DNA of 32,333 nucleotides from the NCBI GenBank assembly GCA_013216195.1, contig JABSOQ010000031.1:1-32333 (forward strand). The letters run 5' to 3'. Positions 7,982 through 16,139 of the stretch are shown here, piece by piece. This DNA comes from Bdellovibrionales bacterium. GTDB lineage: Bacteria; Bdellovibrionota; Bdellovibrionia; Bdellovibrionales; UBA1609. How positions within the stretch are numbered: position 1 is the stretch's first letter; every line of letters starts with the position of its first letter. Made by a program: the position numbers and the translations under genes. The notes under the pieces were generated by a model, which worked only from the letters and a program-made list of their open reading frames with translations, was not told the DNA's origin and ran no database searches.

Positions 7982-8386
7982 ATGTTTGCAAAAGAAACTC
8001 ATATTCTCGTCGTTGATGATTCATTGAACATTCGTCGCCTCGTCGTAGATAACCTAAACCGGTTGGGTTTTAAAAAAATCACTACAGCTGAAGATGCGAA
8101 TGAGGCTATGAAAAAGCTAAATGCCAGCTATGAAACAGAGACGCCGATCACTTTGGTTCTGTCAGACTTAAACATGCCAGGCCCTAGTGGTCTAGATTTT
8201 CTTAAGCAGGTGCGTTCTATAGCGAATTTCAAAGGTCTTCCTTTTCTCTTGGTCACCACTGAAAGCGAAAAAGGGGCTGTTATTGAGGCAGCGATGTCTG
8301 GCGTGAGTGCTTACATTGTGAAGCCATTCAACCTCGAAACCCTGACCAAAAGGCTGGGTGAAGCTTACAAAAAGCACTTTGGCTAA
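7982..8386 (+). CDS. CheY-like single-domain response regulator
   Basis: At 134 residues this is a lone receiver domain without an output domain. The phosphorylation pocket is complete: D12 and D13 (VVDDS), phospho-acceptor D62 (LSDLNMPG), T92/T93 (LVTTES) and K114 (IVKPF). It follows the PAS/HPt/CheA-like kinase by 20 nt, and GGGGA precedes its ATG. It is therefore likely to take phosphate from that kinase and pass the signal on by binding, either to the STAS/ATPase pair upstream, to the receiver-J-domain protein downstream or to a motility target elsewhere. The Y of a CheY-type motor binder is not decisive here, so a chemotaxis role is not supported by context. Confidence 0.9.
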   Translation: MFAKETHILVVDDSLNIRRLVVDNLNRLGFKKITTAEDANEAMKKLNASYETETPITLVLSDLNMPGPSGLDFLKQVRSIANFKGLPFLLVTTESEKGAVIEAAMSGVSAYIVKPFNLETLTKRLGEAYKKHFG

Positions 8387-8405
8387 GCTAAGAAAGCCCC
8401 ATGGG

Positions 8406-8429
8406 CTCAAGATGCCTTGCTGGCTTGAG
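8406..8429. repeat. Short imperfect hairpin between the two receiver genes
   Basis: Arms CTCAAG (8406-8411) and CTTGAG (8424-8429) pair around an inner GCC/GGC stem. No run of T follows on either strand, so a Rho-independent terminator is not supported. It lies in the 139-nt gap separating the CheY-like gene from the receiver-J-domain gene and may slow or attenuate transcription. Confidence 0.2.
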
Positions 8430-8525
8430 GTCCAGGTTTCGCTTAGAATCAATATGCAGCCTTTTGAGAGAAAAACTCTACCAATATGTATCAACTGTTG
8501 CGGGCTCTAACCCGATAAGATCTTT

Positions 8526-10457
8526 GTGAAAAAGAGTGAAATCCAAATCTTAGTTGTAGACGATGATATTACGGTTCTTAAGGTGCTAGAAGGCGCTATT
8601 AAGAAGTTTGGCTTTAAACCATTGGTGGCCAAAAATATCGATCTTGCACTCCAGCAGGTGAGAATGGTGCAAGTACATGCTGCAATTATTGATTGTATGT
8701 TACCTGCTAAAAACGGAGTCGATCTTGCGATCGAGTTTCGAGACACTCGTTTTGGTAAACAGCCAATCATTCTTAGTAGTGGTATTTTTAAAGATAAAAA
8801 CTTTATTGATGAAGCTAAGACAAATGCGCAGGCTGTAGACTTTCTAGTTAAGCCTATAGACCTCGAAAAGTTAGAGGAGCTACTAAACGAGCATTTGGCT
8901 AACCTTATTTCAGAAGAAACGGTACCCCTTCACAAGTTGATTTCAAAGGGTTATGAGTCTGCGCGTGAGCGAAGAAAGGCCATTGAGAGTCTAGAAGAAG
9001 TGAGTGGTTATGATTTGCCATTTATCTTGAGTGTTCTTATGGATGCAAAGGTTGGTGGCCACCTCAATATCATCAATCAAGCCGGTGAGATTCATGGTAT
9101 CTCGCTTTGCAAAGGGTTGGTTACTAACGTTGATAGCCCAGATTCGGCTGCTACGCTAGCTATGTCACTGATGCAGCAAGGTGTGATTACTCAAGAAGAT
9201 ATAAAAGAGCTAGGAGAGAAGGTGCTAAAAGGCGATTTGCTCAAGACTTTGTTGAATGAAGCTCTTATTAGCCCGCACTCGGTAAATGACATCAGAAAGC
9301 AACAGGCAATTGCGGAAATCAAAAATTTGATTTCACCTGAGCGGCTTCAATTTAACTTCGCTCCTGAGAGACTCAAAGAAGATATTCCAGGTGTCAGTCT
9401 TGATGAGTTGATGCCACTTTTTAATAAGGTCACTGAAGACATTCTAGATGTCAATTACATCAAAGACTTTTACAAAGATTGGGGAGAGTTCCCTATATTG
9501 AAAGGTCCTCAGTACACTTCTGAACTATCTTTGCAGGCTTTTTCGATATTAAATGCGACACCTAACATTCACCAGTCTGCCGAACAGAACTTTACGATCA
9601 ACGAGCTTATTGAGACGAGAGCATTCGACCCGGCTCAAATCTACAAAGCGATTCACTTGTTGACTCTTAAGAGAGTGATAATTTTTGATACCGAGAAAAA
9701 GGGCCTTGCTGGTAAAAGTCTCGCTGAAAAAGTTGTGCACGTTTACGAAAAAGTAAAACACATGAAGCCAGAGGAAGTATTCATATACTTTGGGGCAACC
9801 GAAGCGGTGAGTGTTGCCGAGGTTCAGAAGATTTACAAAGAGTTCGCAAAAACCAATCATCCAGATAAAATGGTGGGCGTATCTGCAGAAGTTAAAGAGA
9901 CAGCGACACGCCTATTCTCTAAGGTGAGTGAAGCTCACGATATTTTGGGTAATCAAGAGGCTCGAGAAAAGCATTATAACGAAATTAAGCAAAAAGCAGC
10001 TCGTGTGCAGATAGAGGCTGAAGAACTAACTCAAAAAGCCAAGATGTTCTTAAAGAAGAATTCCTTTGGCCGAGCTTTTGAGCTGCTAACGAAGGCCTAT
10101 GATCTCTATCAGGGCACAGAAGTTGAGTTGCACTTCTTGTGGGCGAGGTTGAAAATAGCCGAACAGCACACGCCCGAGAATCTTGAGCAAACAGACAAGA
10201 TCTTGAAGGGCTATGATTCAGAAGAAAAGCGTACGGCTCTTTATCAGTTCGTATTGGGCTTATATAAGAGGGATAGACAAGTTAGGATGGGTGCCATGGC
10301 GTGTTTTGTTTCAGCTATGACTTACGACCCAGATTTTCTAGACGCGAGACGTGAGACTCTGTTGCTTCAGAATCATAAAGCTCCTATCTCTGGTAAAGAT
10401 CTCCTGAGTGCTGACCTTGGTGAAATCATGGGAAGCCTCTTCAAAAAGAGAAAGTAA
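8526..10457 (+). CDS. Response regulator receiver - DUF4388 - J domain - TPR-like protein
   Basis: The 643 residues combine parts rarely seen together. Residues 1-125 are a receiver with D12-D14, phospho-acceptor D56 (IIDCMLP), S84/S85 and K109 (FLVKP). About 155-265 resembles DUF4388 (PatA N-terminal type): GYDLPFILSVL, then GGHLNI and ITQEDI. About 415-485 is a J domain whose HPD tripeptide is intact (H445-P446-D447), flanked by VQKIYKEFAK and FSKVSEAHDIL helices. About 490-640 is helical and TPR-like. A J domain stimulates the ATPase of Hsp70, so phosphorylation might control recruitment of DnaK to a target; this is inference. The start is GTG at 8526 with only a weak AAGA upstream. It lies 139 nt after the kinase/receiver operon, and its 3' end faces an RsmE-like gene 33 nt away. 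Confidence 0.85.
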   Translation: MKKSEIQILVVDDDITVLKVLEGAIKKFGFKPLVAKNIDLALQQVRMVQVHAAIIDCMLPAKNGVDLAIEFRDTRFGKQPIILSSGIFKDKNFIDEAKTNAQAVDFLVKPIDLEKLEELLNEHLANLISEETVPLHKLISKGYESARERRKAIESLEEVSGYDLPFILSVLMDAKVGGHLNIINQAGEIHGISLCKGLVTNVDSPDSAATLAMSLMQQGVITQEDIKELGEKVLKGDLLKTLLNEALISPHSVNDIRKQQAIAEIKNLISPERLQFNFAPERLKEDIPGVSLDELMPLFNKVTEDILDVNYIKDFYKDWGEFPILKGPQYTSELSLQAFSILNATPNIHQSAEQNFTINELIETRAFDPAQIYKAIHLLTLKRVIIFDTEKKGLAGKSLAEKVVHVYEKVKHMKPEEVFIYFGATEAVSVAEVQKIYKEFAKTNHPDKMVGVSAEVKETATRLFSKVSEAHDILGNQEAREKHYNEIKQKAARVQIEAEELTQKAKMFLKKNSFGRAFELLTKAYDLYQGTEVELHFLWARLKIAEQHTPENLEQTDKILKGYDSEEKRTALYQFVLGLYKRDRQVRMGAMACFVSAMTYDPDFLDARRETLLLQNHKAPISGKDLLSADLGEIMGSLFKKRK

Positions 10458-10458
10458 G

Positions 10459-10470
10459 TTCACGCGTGAA
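10459..10470. repeat. Perfect 12-bp palindrome between convergent genes
   Basis: TTCACGCGTGAA is self-complementary over its full length and starts 2 nt after the stop of the receiver-J-domain gene. It fills about a third of the 33-nt gap to the convergent RsmE-like gene. With no loop and no T-run it is a poor terminator; it may be a protein site or chance. Confidence 0.25.
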
Positions 10471-10490
10471 TGTAAGAGACTGCAAATGGC

Positions 10491-11006
10491 CTACTTGGTA
10501 GAGCTAAGTGCCTTTATTTGACCAAAAATAAAGGGAATCGCGGACTCTAGCCGAAGGTGCATATCACCAAAAGAGTTCATTGGGACTTGATGCTTTTCAA
10601 AGAGCTTTAGCTCTTTGTCAGTAAACCCACGCTCAGGGCCAAAAACTAAAAGTTCCAGTGGTGGCTGCATTGCACCAGCTGGCTGAAAAGGCTTTGCATC
10701 TGGCTCTGCAATCAGAATGTTGTCAGCTGAAAAGCGTGAAAGAACTAAGTCTTCTAAAAAAGGTTTGAGATGAGTATGAAAACTGACCCTAAGGTTGCTT
10801 TCAGTCTGTCTAATCTGTGAGAGGCCAAGCGAATAGCTCTCTTTGACCTCGGCTTCTGTGTAGAGAGAACTCTTTTCATAACTCTTGTCAGACAAAAAGG
10901 GGCGATAAAAAAGGAGCTCTTCTACCTGGCACTGACCCATGAAATGAATAATTCGCTTCATCATTTTCGGTCTGCAATAGGCCAGTGCGACGCTCGGTAC
11001 AATCAT
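10491..11006 (-). CDS. RsmE-like 16S rRNA (uracil-1498-N3) methyltransferase, SPOUT domain only
   Basis: The C-terminal motifs match the SPOUT methyltransferase RsmE, which methylates U1498 of 16S rRNA: GPERGFTDKEL, then FGDMHLRLESA, which form the knotted S-adenosylmethionine pocket. The middle CRPKMMKRI and EKSSLY segments match the subfamily with a PRPK and EKSY signature. Full-length relatives have about 70 residues before that point forming a PUA-like RNA-binding domain. Here only about 13 residues precede CRPKMM if the ATG at 11006 is used. The frame is open to 11099, inside the end of phhA, but those residues (rich in K, S and T) do not look like a PUA domain. No good ribosome binding site supports either start. 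It is either a natural short form or an N-terminally truncated remnant. It lies 16 nt after phhA on the same strand. Confidence 0.7.
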   Translation of the reverse strand: MIVPSVALAYCRPKMMKRIIHFMGQCQVEELLFYRPFLSDKSYEKSSLYTEAEVKESYSLGLSQIRQTESNLRVSFHTHLKPFLEDLVLSRFSADNILIAEPDAKPFQPAGAMQPPLELLVFGPERGFTDKELKLFEKHQVPMNSFGDMHLRLESAIPFIFGQIKALSSTK

Positions 11007-11022
11007 CAGGTCAAGCCGGTGG

Positions 11023-12759
11023 TCAGTTGCTTTCGCTTTTGACCAGATCGAGCCCGTCTTCGAGGCAGGTCTTAATTGTAGGATCTTGTATATCATCAAA
11101 AGATGCCGATATCTGATCGATTTGATCGGGTTTCATTTTTTCACGAAGAGCCAATTCGTAAAGCTCAAGGCCTGCGAGCCAGTTTTTGTCGCCGTCCTGG
11201 CTCCATTCGTTAACTACATTTTCAAAGTCGGCTTCTAAAAGGCCCTCTTGAATCGCAAGCGATCTGATTTTCTCGAAAACATCATATAGTTTCTTTTCTT
11301 TGGCCGAAATGTTTCGCTGTGGAACTCGCGATGCCACGAAATCCTCTTCAACCTCAAATACCAATCTGTCGGCTGGTCCTGCAAAAACACTTGCTACAGC
11401 TCCAGCGCAAGAAAGATCAAAAACACCCCATTCAGGCTGAAAGAGAGTTTCAGCACCTTTTGTGAGGGTACAGTCTTCGAGGCTTATGATGTCGAGTCGA
11501 TCTTGGCTGTAAAGAAGGTCTTTGACTCTGCCCTGAGCTCGAATGCCAGAAATGTAGGTTAGATCCACTTTAGAGCCCATTTTTATACCGGCACGTTCAA
11601 GTTCGCTACTGCTAAATTGGTCCAGCGATTTGTCATAGCCTTTGATTGGGCCAATCGGTGTTGAGTACCCATGGCTATGGTAATCTTTGCCGTGACCTTC
11701 GAGCTGCTGGCGTTGCCTTGAAATTTGGCAGCCGCCATCCATATGAAAGAAACACACTTCACCAGCTTGATCGAGATCGACACGGTCTACGATACCAGAA
11801 ACTTGCAAGCCAGTATCGAGCTCCACCGTGTTCACTGTTGCCGCAGCTCGAGCTCTTTCGATGCCCTCAGCTCCTCCGATTCGGTAAGCCAGTTTTTTTG
11901 AAAGGTCATCTAGAACCTTGTGTAGATGTTCAAAGCTTGGTGTGACGAACAGTTGAGGCTGCTTCTCAGTGATGTCGTAAGATGTGTCAATACAATCGAC
12001 CGAGAGAGGAATCTTCTTAACAGCCTTTTCAAGACAGGTTTTTGCTTCTCCGACAGAAGAGAGAAGCCCAGCTCCGTAAATCTTTGGTGAGTCGACATTG
12101 CCTATCAAGCCGTACTCTGCTGTCCACCAATTCATGCGCGAAAGCCAGCCGGCCTCTGAGACGTGCTCGATAGCTGCGTTGACCTCGTCTAGCTTTTGCT
12201 CAGCTTGCCTAATCTCAGCAGCTGTGCTCGATGGATTCTCTTTAATGTCGCTGAGTACTCTGATGGCCTCGTACTGATCGAGATCTTGCCTGGTGATCAG
12301 CGCGTGCCTTGCGACTTCAGCGTACTGTTTAAGGTAAGCTGCATAATCAGGGTCAATCAAAATGGGTGCATGGCCAGCAGCTTCGTGAACGATGTCTGGC
12401 GCTGGTGTATAGAGAATGTGATCGAGAGATCTCATGTCAGAAGCAATGGGCAGAACGCCAAGAGATTGAAACTCCATAAAGGCTGCTGGCGGAATAAAGC
12501 CGCTCACCGGAACGGCACCCCATCCAAATTTCTTAAGCATGTCGTTCATCTCAGATATAACGGGTATTTTATCTAGCGTGATTCCTGTCTTTTGTAGGCC
12601 CTCTGAGTAAAGGGGGTGTGCATATGTGCTGAGAAAGGCTTTCAGTTGCCGCATGATATAGCGCCATACAGCCTGATCCTCTGGTGTGTATTTCTCGTAG
12701 TTTTGCTCAACGACATACTTTTTGAGGTGGTCGGGTAGAGACGCTATGGTGTTCATCAT
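11023..12759 (-). CDS. phhA: Phenylalanine 4-monooxygenase, long bacterial form
   Basis: This Fe(II), pterin-dependent aromatic amino acid hydroxylase converts phenylalanine to tyrosine. The catalytic domain (about 20-345) carries the metal triad H125 and H130 in PDIVHEAAGH, and E215 in WWTAEYG. At 578 residues it is about twice the length of the Pseudomonas-type enzyme (about 260-300). The extra C-terminal ~230 residues (from about 345) have no motif I recognise, though long forms with such tails are known in several bacterial groups. Its start codon overlaps the stop of hldD as ATGA (12756-12759). Its product tyrosine would feed, after transamination, into the hppD-hmgA genes about 9 kb away, so the Phe/Tyr pathway is split between two operons here. 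Confidence 0.92.
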   Translation of the reverse strand: MMNTIASLPDHLKKYVVEQNYEKYTPEDQAVWRYIMRQLKAFLSTYAHPLYSEGLQKTGITLDKIPVISEMNDMLKKFGWGAVPVSGFIPPAAFMEFQSLGVLPIASDMRSLDHILYTPAPDIVHEAAGHAPILIDPDYAAYLKQYAEVARHALITRQDLDQYEAIRVLSDIKENPSSTAAEIRQAEQKLDEVNAAIEHVSEAGWLSRMNWWTAEYGLIGNVDSPKIYGAGLLSSVGEAKTCLEKAVKKIPLSVDCIDTSYDITEKQPQLFVTPSFEHLHKVLDDLSKKLAYRIGGAEGIERARAAATVNTVELDTGLQVSGIVDRVDLDQAGEVCFFHMDGGCQISRQRQQLEGHGKDYHSHGYSTPIGPIKGYDKSLDQFSSSELERAGIKMGSKVDLTYISGIRAQGRVKDLLYSQDRLDIISLEDCTLTKGAETLFQPEWGVFDLSCAGAVASVFAGPADRLVFEVEEDFVASRVPQRNISAKEKKLYDVFEKIRSLAIQEGLLEADFENVVNEWSQDGDKNWLAGLELYELALREKMKPDQIDQISASFDDIQDPTIKTCLEDGLDLVKSESN

Positions 12760-13742
12760 TTTGAGTCTTCTCCTAGGTAAAGGTCAGACTCAAGAAGGTA
12801 GTTCTTCACGTAATCTTCAATAGACTTTTCAAGTGGCCACTGAGGCTCACTCAAGCCCTCATCAAACCACTTTGTCATTTTGGCTTCAGTGAAGTTTTGG
12901 TACTGATCTTTCAACTTGTCAGGGATCTCGATCCATTCAATGTTAGGCTCTTTGTCGACACTCTTAAACAAAGCATAGGCTAAGTCTTTCCAGGTGCGAG
13001 CTGTACCGTAGCCCATATTGTAAATACCGCTCTTTGCACTATCTGGGTTTTGCAAAAGCTCAAGGATCCAACGAGTGATATCTTTAACGTAGACGAAATC
13101 TCTTTTTTGTTCTCCGTCTTTGTAATCAGGGTGGTTAGATTTGAATAGCTTAACAGATCCTTTTTCTTGAATCTGTTGAAGGGCTTTGTAAGGAACGCTC
13201 AGCATGTCGGCCTTGTAGTACTCATTAGGGCCAAAAACATTAAAGAATCTCAAGCCAAACCAGTTCTCTGGTGTTTTATCCTCAGCCATGGCCCAAACAT
13301 CAAAATTCTTTTTAGACCTACCGTAAGCGTGCATCGGGACGAACTTATCAGTTGGGTCGGTATCATCAAAGCCGAGATCGCCGTCGCCGTAGACAGATGC
13401 ACTGCTAGCGTAAATGAAAGTTCCACCGTGCTGCCTGCAATAGTCAAAAAGCTTCTGAGTGTACTCGACGTTGTTCTCTTTCAAAAACTCTTCATCGGTG
13501 ACTGTCGTTGAAGAGCTCGCACCCATATGCACAATGCCTGTAATCTTGGGAGTTTCGGTTGCAAGCCATTCAAGTAACTCTTTTTTGCCAAAGAATTTTT
13601 CATATTGATATGAAGCAAGTGCTCGAGGTCGATCTTCTGTAGAAATGGTGTCACATGCTGCGATGTTTGTGATGCCAGCTTGGTTAAGCTGCCAAACAAC
13701 TGCGCTTCCAATAAAACCAGTGGCTCCGGTTACGATATACAC
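12756..13742 (-). CDS. hldD: ADP-L-glycero-D-manno-heptose 6-epimerase
   Basis: This short-chain dehydrogenase-like epimerase makes the heptose donor for LPS inner core. The NAD(P)-binding GATGFIGS (residues 6-13) opens the Rossmann fold, and the catalytic pair is Y140 and K144 (HAYGRSKK). Family-specific stretches follow: FFNVFGPNEYYK, MLSVPYKAL, LFKSNHPDYKDGEQKRDFVYV. The length of 328 is normal. The start is GTG at 13742, with GGGAGG five to seven bases upstream. It heads a run of genes with phhA (4-nt overlap) and the RsmE-like gene. Its presence supports a Gram-negative outer membrane with heptose-containing LPS. Confidence 0.93.
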   Translation of the reverse strand: MYIVTGATGFIGSAVVWQLNQAGITNIAACDTISTEDRPRALASYQYEKFFGKKELLEWLATETPKITGIVHMGASSSTTVTDEEFLKENNVEYTQKLFDYCRQHGGTFIYASSASVYGDGDLGFDDTDPTDKFVPMHAYGRSKKNFDVWAMAEDKTPENWFGLRFFNVFGPNEYYKADMLSVPYKALQQIQEKGSVKLFKSNHPDYKDGEQKRDFVYVKDITRWILELLQNPDSAKSGIYNMGYGTARTWKDLAYALFKSVDKEPNIEWIEIPDKLKDQYQNFTEAKMTKWFDEGLSEPQWPLEKSIEDYVKNYLLESDLYLGEDSK

Positions 13743-13926
13743 TCAAGCACCTCCCAGAAATTGACTCATTTCTAGCACAAAAGCCTAAAAGAAAGCCCAT
13801 TAAGCATGATGCGTCATTGATGGAAGTCGTCGAAAATTTTGGCTTTTTTGGATATCTCGGCTGTCAAAACCAGGTAATTTTTATTTGAACCTTGTTCGAG
13901 TCCGCTTAGGGCTTGCGGCGAAACAA

Positions 13927-15786
13927 TTAAATGTCTTCTCGGTAGTCTTCAACAAGCGTTAGAAATGCCCTGCCAAGCGGGTCTTTTCTAAGTGAGCGAT
14001 TCAGTTTCTGGGTCTCTTCGCTGTCGGTGACGTCTGGGCGGGTGACCTGACTCTGAATAAATTCATCCATTGTCTCCATGATGTTGCCATCGGGGAGGCC
14101 TTGTCGTCTTCGAACAAGAATTTCGTTTACCATGTTGATAAGGGCGTTGCCCGTAACCCTGTCAGTTCTATTGATCACTGAAGATCGCTCTGAAACTTGC
14201 TTGGTCAGTTTTTTCCAGGAAATTCCCTCAATCAACCTAAGGCATTCTACATATTGCCTTTGCAGCTTGAGAATTCGTTTGCCTACGTTTGCATTGACCT
14301 TTAAGTCATTGCGCGAGGCAAAGTCAGTTTTGTACGAATCGCAGAACTCCTGTGCAGAAATTAGATCTGGGTCTGACTTCTTTTTTGTCATTAAGAGTAG
14401 TTCAGGAAAGTCTCTTAAGAAGTGTCTCATGTTAAAGATAGCTGGCCTATTGACACCATCTGCGACTTTTTGTTGTTTTCGTCGGGTTTTTCTTTTCTCA
14501 AGGCTTTGAAATTCGGAGAAGAGCTTTTCAACTTCAGACCTATGGTCATTCAACAGCTGCTCTCTTTGCGCTTTCTTGAGACCCATTTGATACAAGAAAT
14601 GGCACTGAAGGTAATAGTCGAAATGCTCTTCAAACCGTTCGAGTATTGGGTGATTTTTAAACTCCCCAAGCGGACGCCGCCTACCTGTAACTAAGTACTC
14701 CACCATTTGTGCGAACACTTGGATCGTAAGTTTGGCCTTTGCTTTTTGTTCGTTGAGGTTTGTTGAGAAACGATCGTCATCATCATAGCGGTATTGATCG
14801 TGTCGAACCCCAAACTGTCGCACGCTGCCGTAGTCGATAATTCCTGCCGTAGACAGCACATTGTCGCCATCCCAGTCTAGCCAGGCAAAGATATACTCTC
14901 TCTCAAGCTGAGCCGCGAATTGTGCAAAGCTCTCGCAAACCTCTTCTAGCAATAAGCGGTATCGATTGCGGGTTTTCGTTGAAAAATTCCACTCTTTGTT
15001 GCGGTATTGCCGATCAATTAAAAAGTCTGTCGCACGCTTCAGTTCGCTGAGGTTCTCTTGCTTTAGGTGCATAAATAAATGAGCTGGTCGAAACAGGTTT
15101 TCGCCGGCTCTGACGCCGATTGCACACTCTTCGCCAATATCGATGATGGCTAGCATTCTCTCAGTGGTAAAGCCGTTCAAGTGCATGATTTCGGCCATAA
15201 TTGCAGAGCCATAAAGCTCATCGATCTCAGCGAGACCACAGCCGTAGCCATGGTCTGTGTTTCCAGACTCTAGCGGCACATCTGATTTAACAGAGCCAGG
15301 AGCTAAAGCTGTGACTCCTGTGCCTCGCGAACTGACATCCCAGGTTTTTCCTTTGTGATTGACGACCCCGTTCCATATACAGCGTCCATCTCCTGATGTT
15401 CGTCCTGTTTTGTCATCGTGTTGAAGCTGCAAATAGCGAGTCGCCATGTAAGGTCGTTCCTTCATCACACTCGGGGTATAGCGAATGTCGTTTTCTTGGT
15501 CGTATTCGTTCACGATTCTTAAGCAGAAGGTCTCTAGCAATTTCTTTTCAAGTTTAGCAGTGATCTTCTCCGAGGCTTTCTTAGGTAAAAGGCCCATCTC
15601 TTTGGCTAAAGCAAAGTTGAACCAAGCAACTCGACCGCCTTGGAGTTTTCTCACAGGATAAAGTAGGTAACTGTTTGATGCGGCCTCTTGCCACGGGTGC
15701 CAACCATCAAGCTGATCAAAAGCAGACAGATTGCTCTTTTTTGAAGCGGGTTTAATTTGAGTTTTAATGCTTCTCTTAGCTGACAT
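13927..15786 (-). CDS. Divergent SelO/YdiU-like (UPF0061) protein
   Basis: SelO proteins have a pseudokinase fold and transfer AMP to Ser/Thr/Tyr of target proteins. The order of motifs fits: SGDGRCIWNG (about 131-140) for the family LGDGRA; WDVSSRGTG (about 149-157) for the LKGAG loop; then AIMAEIMHLNGFTTERMLAI (about 195-214), where SelO has its SEAMxxLGIPTTRAL helix; DGDNVLSTAGIIDYG (306-320) for the NTDN-xxxx-IDYG metal site. The lysine of the LKGAG loop, which contacts ATP, is Arg in this alignment. The N-terminal GHQFG region is not recognisable. The 619-residue length exceeds the usual 480-550. The frame extends to a TTG at 15804, but ATG 15786 looks better; both lack a strong binding site. 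It stands alone between long gaps. It could be an inactive or altered branch of the family. Confidence 0.6.
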   Translation of the reverse strand: MSAKRSIKTQIKPASKKSNLSAFDQLDGWHPWQEAASNSYLLYPVRKLQGGRVAWFNFALAKEMGLLPKKASEKITAKLEKKLLETFCLRIVNEYDQENDIRYTPSVMKERPYMATRYLQLQHDDKTGRTSGDGRCIWNGVVNHKGKTWDVSSRGTGVTALAPGSVKSDVPLESGNTDHGYGCGLAEIDELYGSAIMAEIMHLNGFTTERMLAIIDIGEECAIGVRAGENLFRPAHLFMHLKQENLSELKRATDFLIDRQYRNKEWNFSTKTRNRYRLLLEEVCESFAQFAAQLEREYIFAWLDWDGDNVLSTAGIIDYGSVRQFGVRHDQYRYDDDDRFSTNLNEQKAKAKLTIQVFAQMVEYLVTGRRRPLGEFKNHPILERFEEHFDYYLQCHFLYQMGLKKAQREQLLNDHRSEVEKLFSEFQSLEKRKTRRKQQKVADGVNRPAIFNMRHFLRDFPELLLMTKKKSDPDLISAQEFCDSYKTDFASRNDLKVNANVGKRILKLQRQYVECLRLIEGISWKKLTKQVSERSSVINRTDRVTGNALINMVNEILVRRRQGLPDGNIMETMDEFIQSQVTRPDVTDSEETQKLNRSLRKDPLGRAFLTLVEDYREDI

Positions 15787-16139
15787 CCTGATCTCAATTC
15801 TCAACTGAACTCGCAGCTGCTCCTTATGTATCTTATCGGTTCAAAAAACTAGAGCCTTAAATTGAGATCACGCAAAGGTCAGTCATTTCAAAGATTTGTG
15901 AACTCTACTGAGGCCTACAGCAGATTTGCAGCTGGGGCCTAAACCTCTGGCCAGCATATAGCTAGGCTTTGGCACAGAAAGCATATGATCTGTCTGGCAA
16001 AAGGTCAGGTCTAACAAGTCTCAGCTCAGGTGTAGAATTCTCAAGGTGCTATGAATTTCCAACAACCAACTAGTTGCATGAGCGGTTCGGCCGGCTAGGC
16101 GTGGTATATCTCCATTCATTCAAAAAAGGAGAGAAGGTT
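15787..16139. other. 353-nt gap between divergent genes with a hairpin
   Basis: No gene or RNA gene is visible. The gap must hold the promoters of the SelO-like gene (minus) and the secreted-protein gene (plus), but I find no convincing -35/-10 pair. A nested hairpin lies at 15911-15940: outer arms AGGCC/GGCCT and inner arms CAGC/GCTG. Another open frame reaches into the gap from 16074 and is an upstream extension of the secreted-protein gene, judged non-coding because the signal peptide and binding site start at 16140. Confidence 0.5.

Noticed and set aside
12196-12576. 126-codon open frame opposite phhA
   Set aside because: It is antisense to the catalytic domain of the hydroxylase, whose residues are conserved; no motif or start signal.
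13839-13867. TTGACA on the minus strand upstream of hldD as a promoter
   Set aside because: No acceptable -10 hexamer at 16-19 nt spacing.
14078-14694. Open frames of 143 and 90 codons opposite the SelO-like gene
   Set aside because: They lie fully antisense to a gene with family motifs, have no binding sites and resemble no protein; judged shadows.
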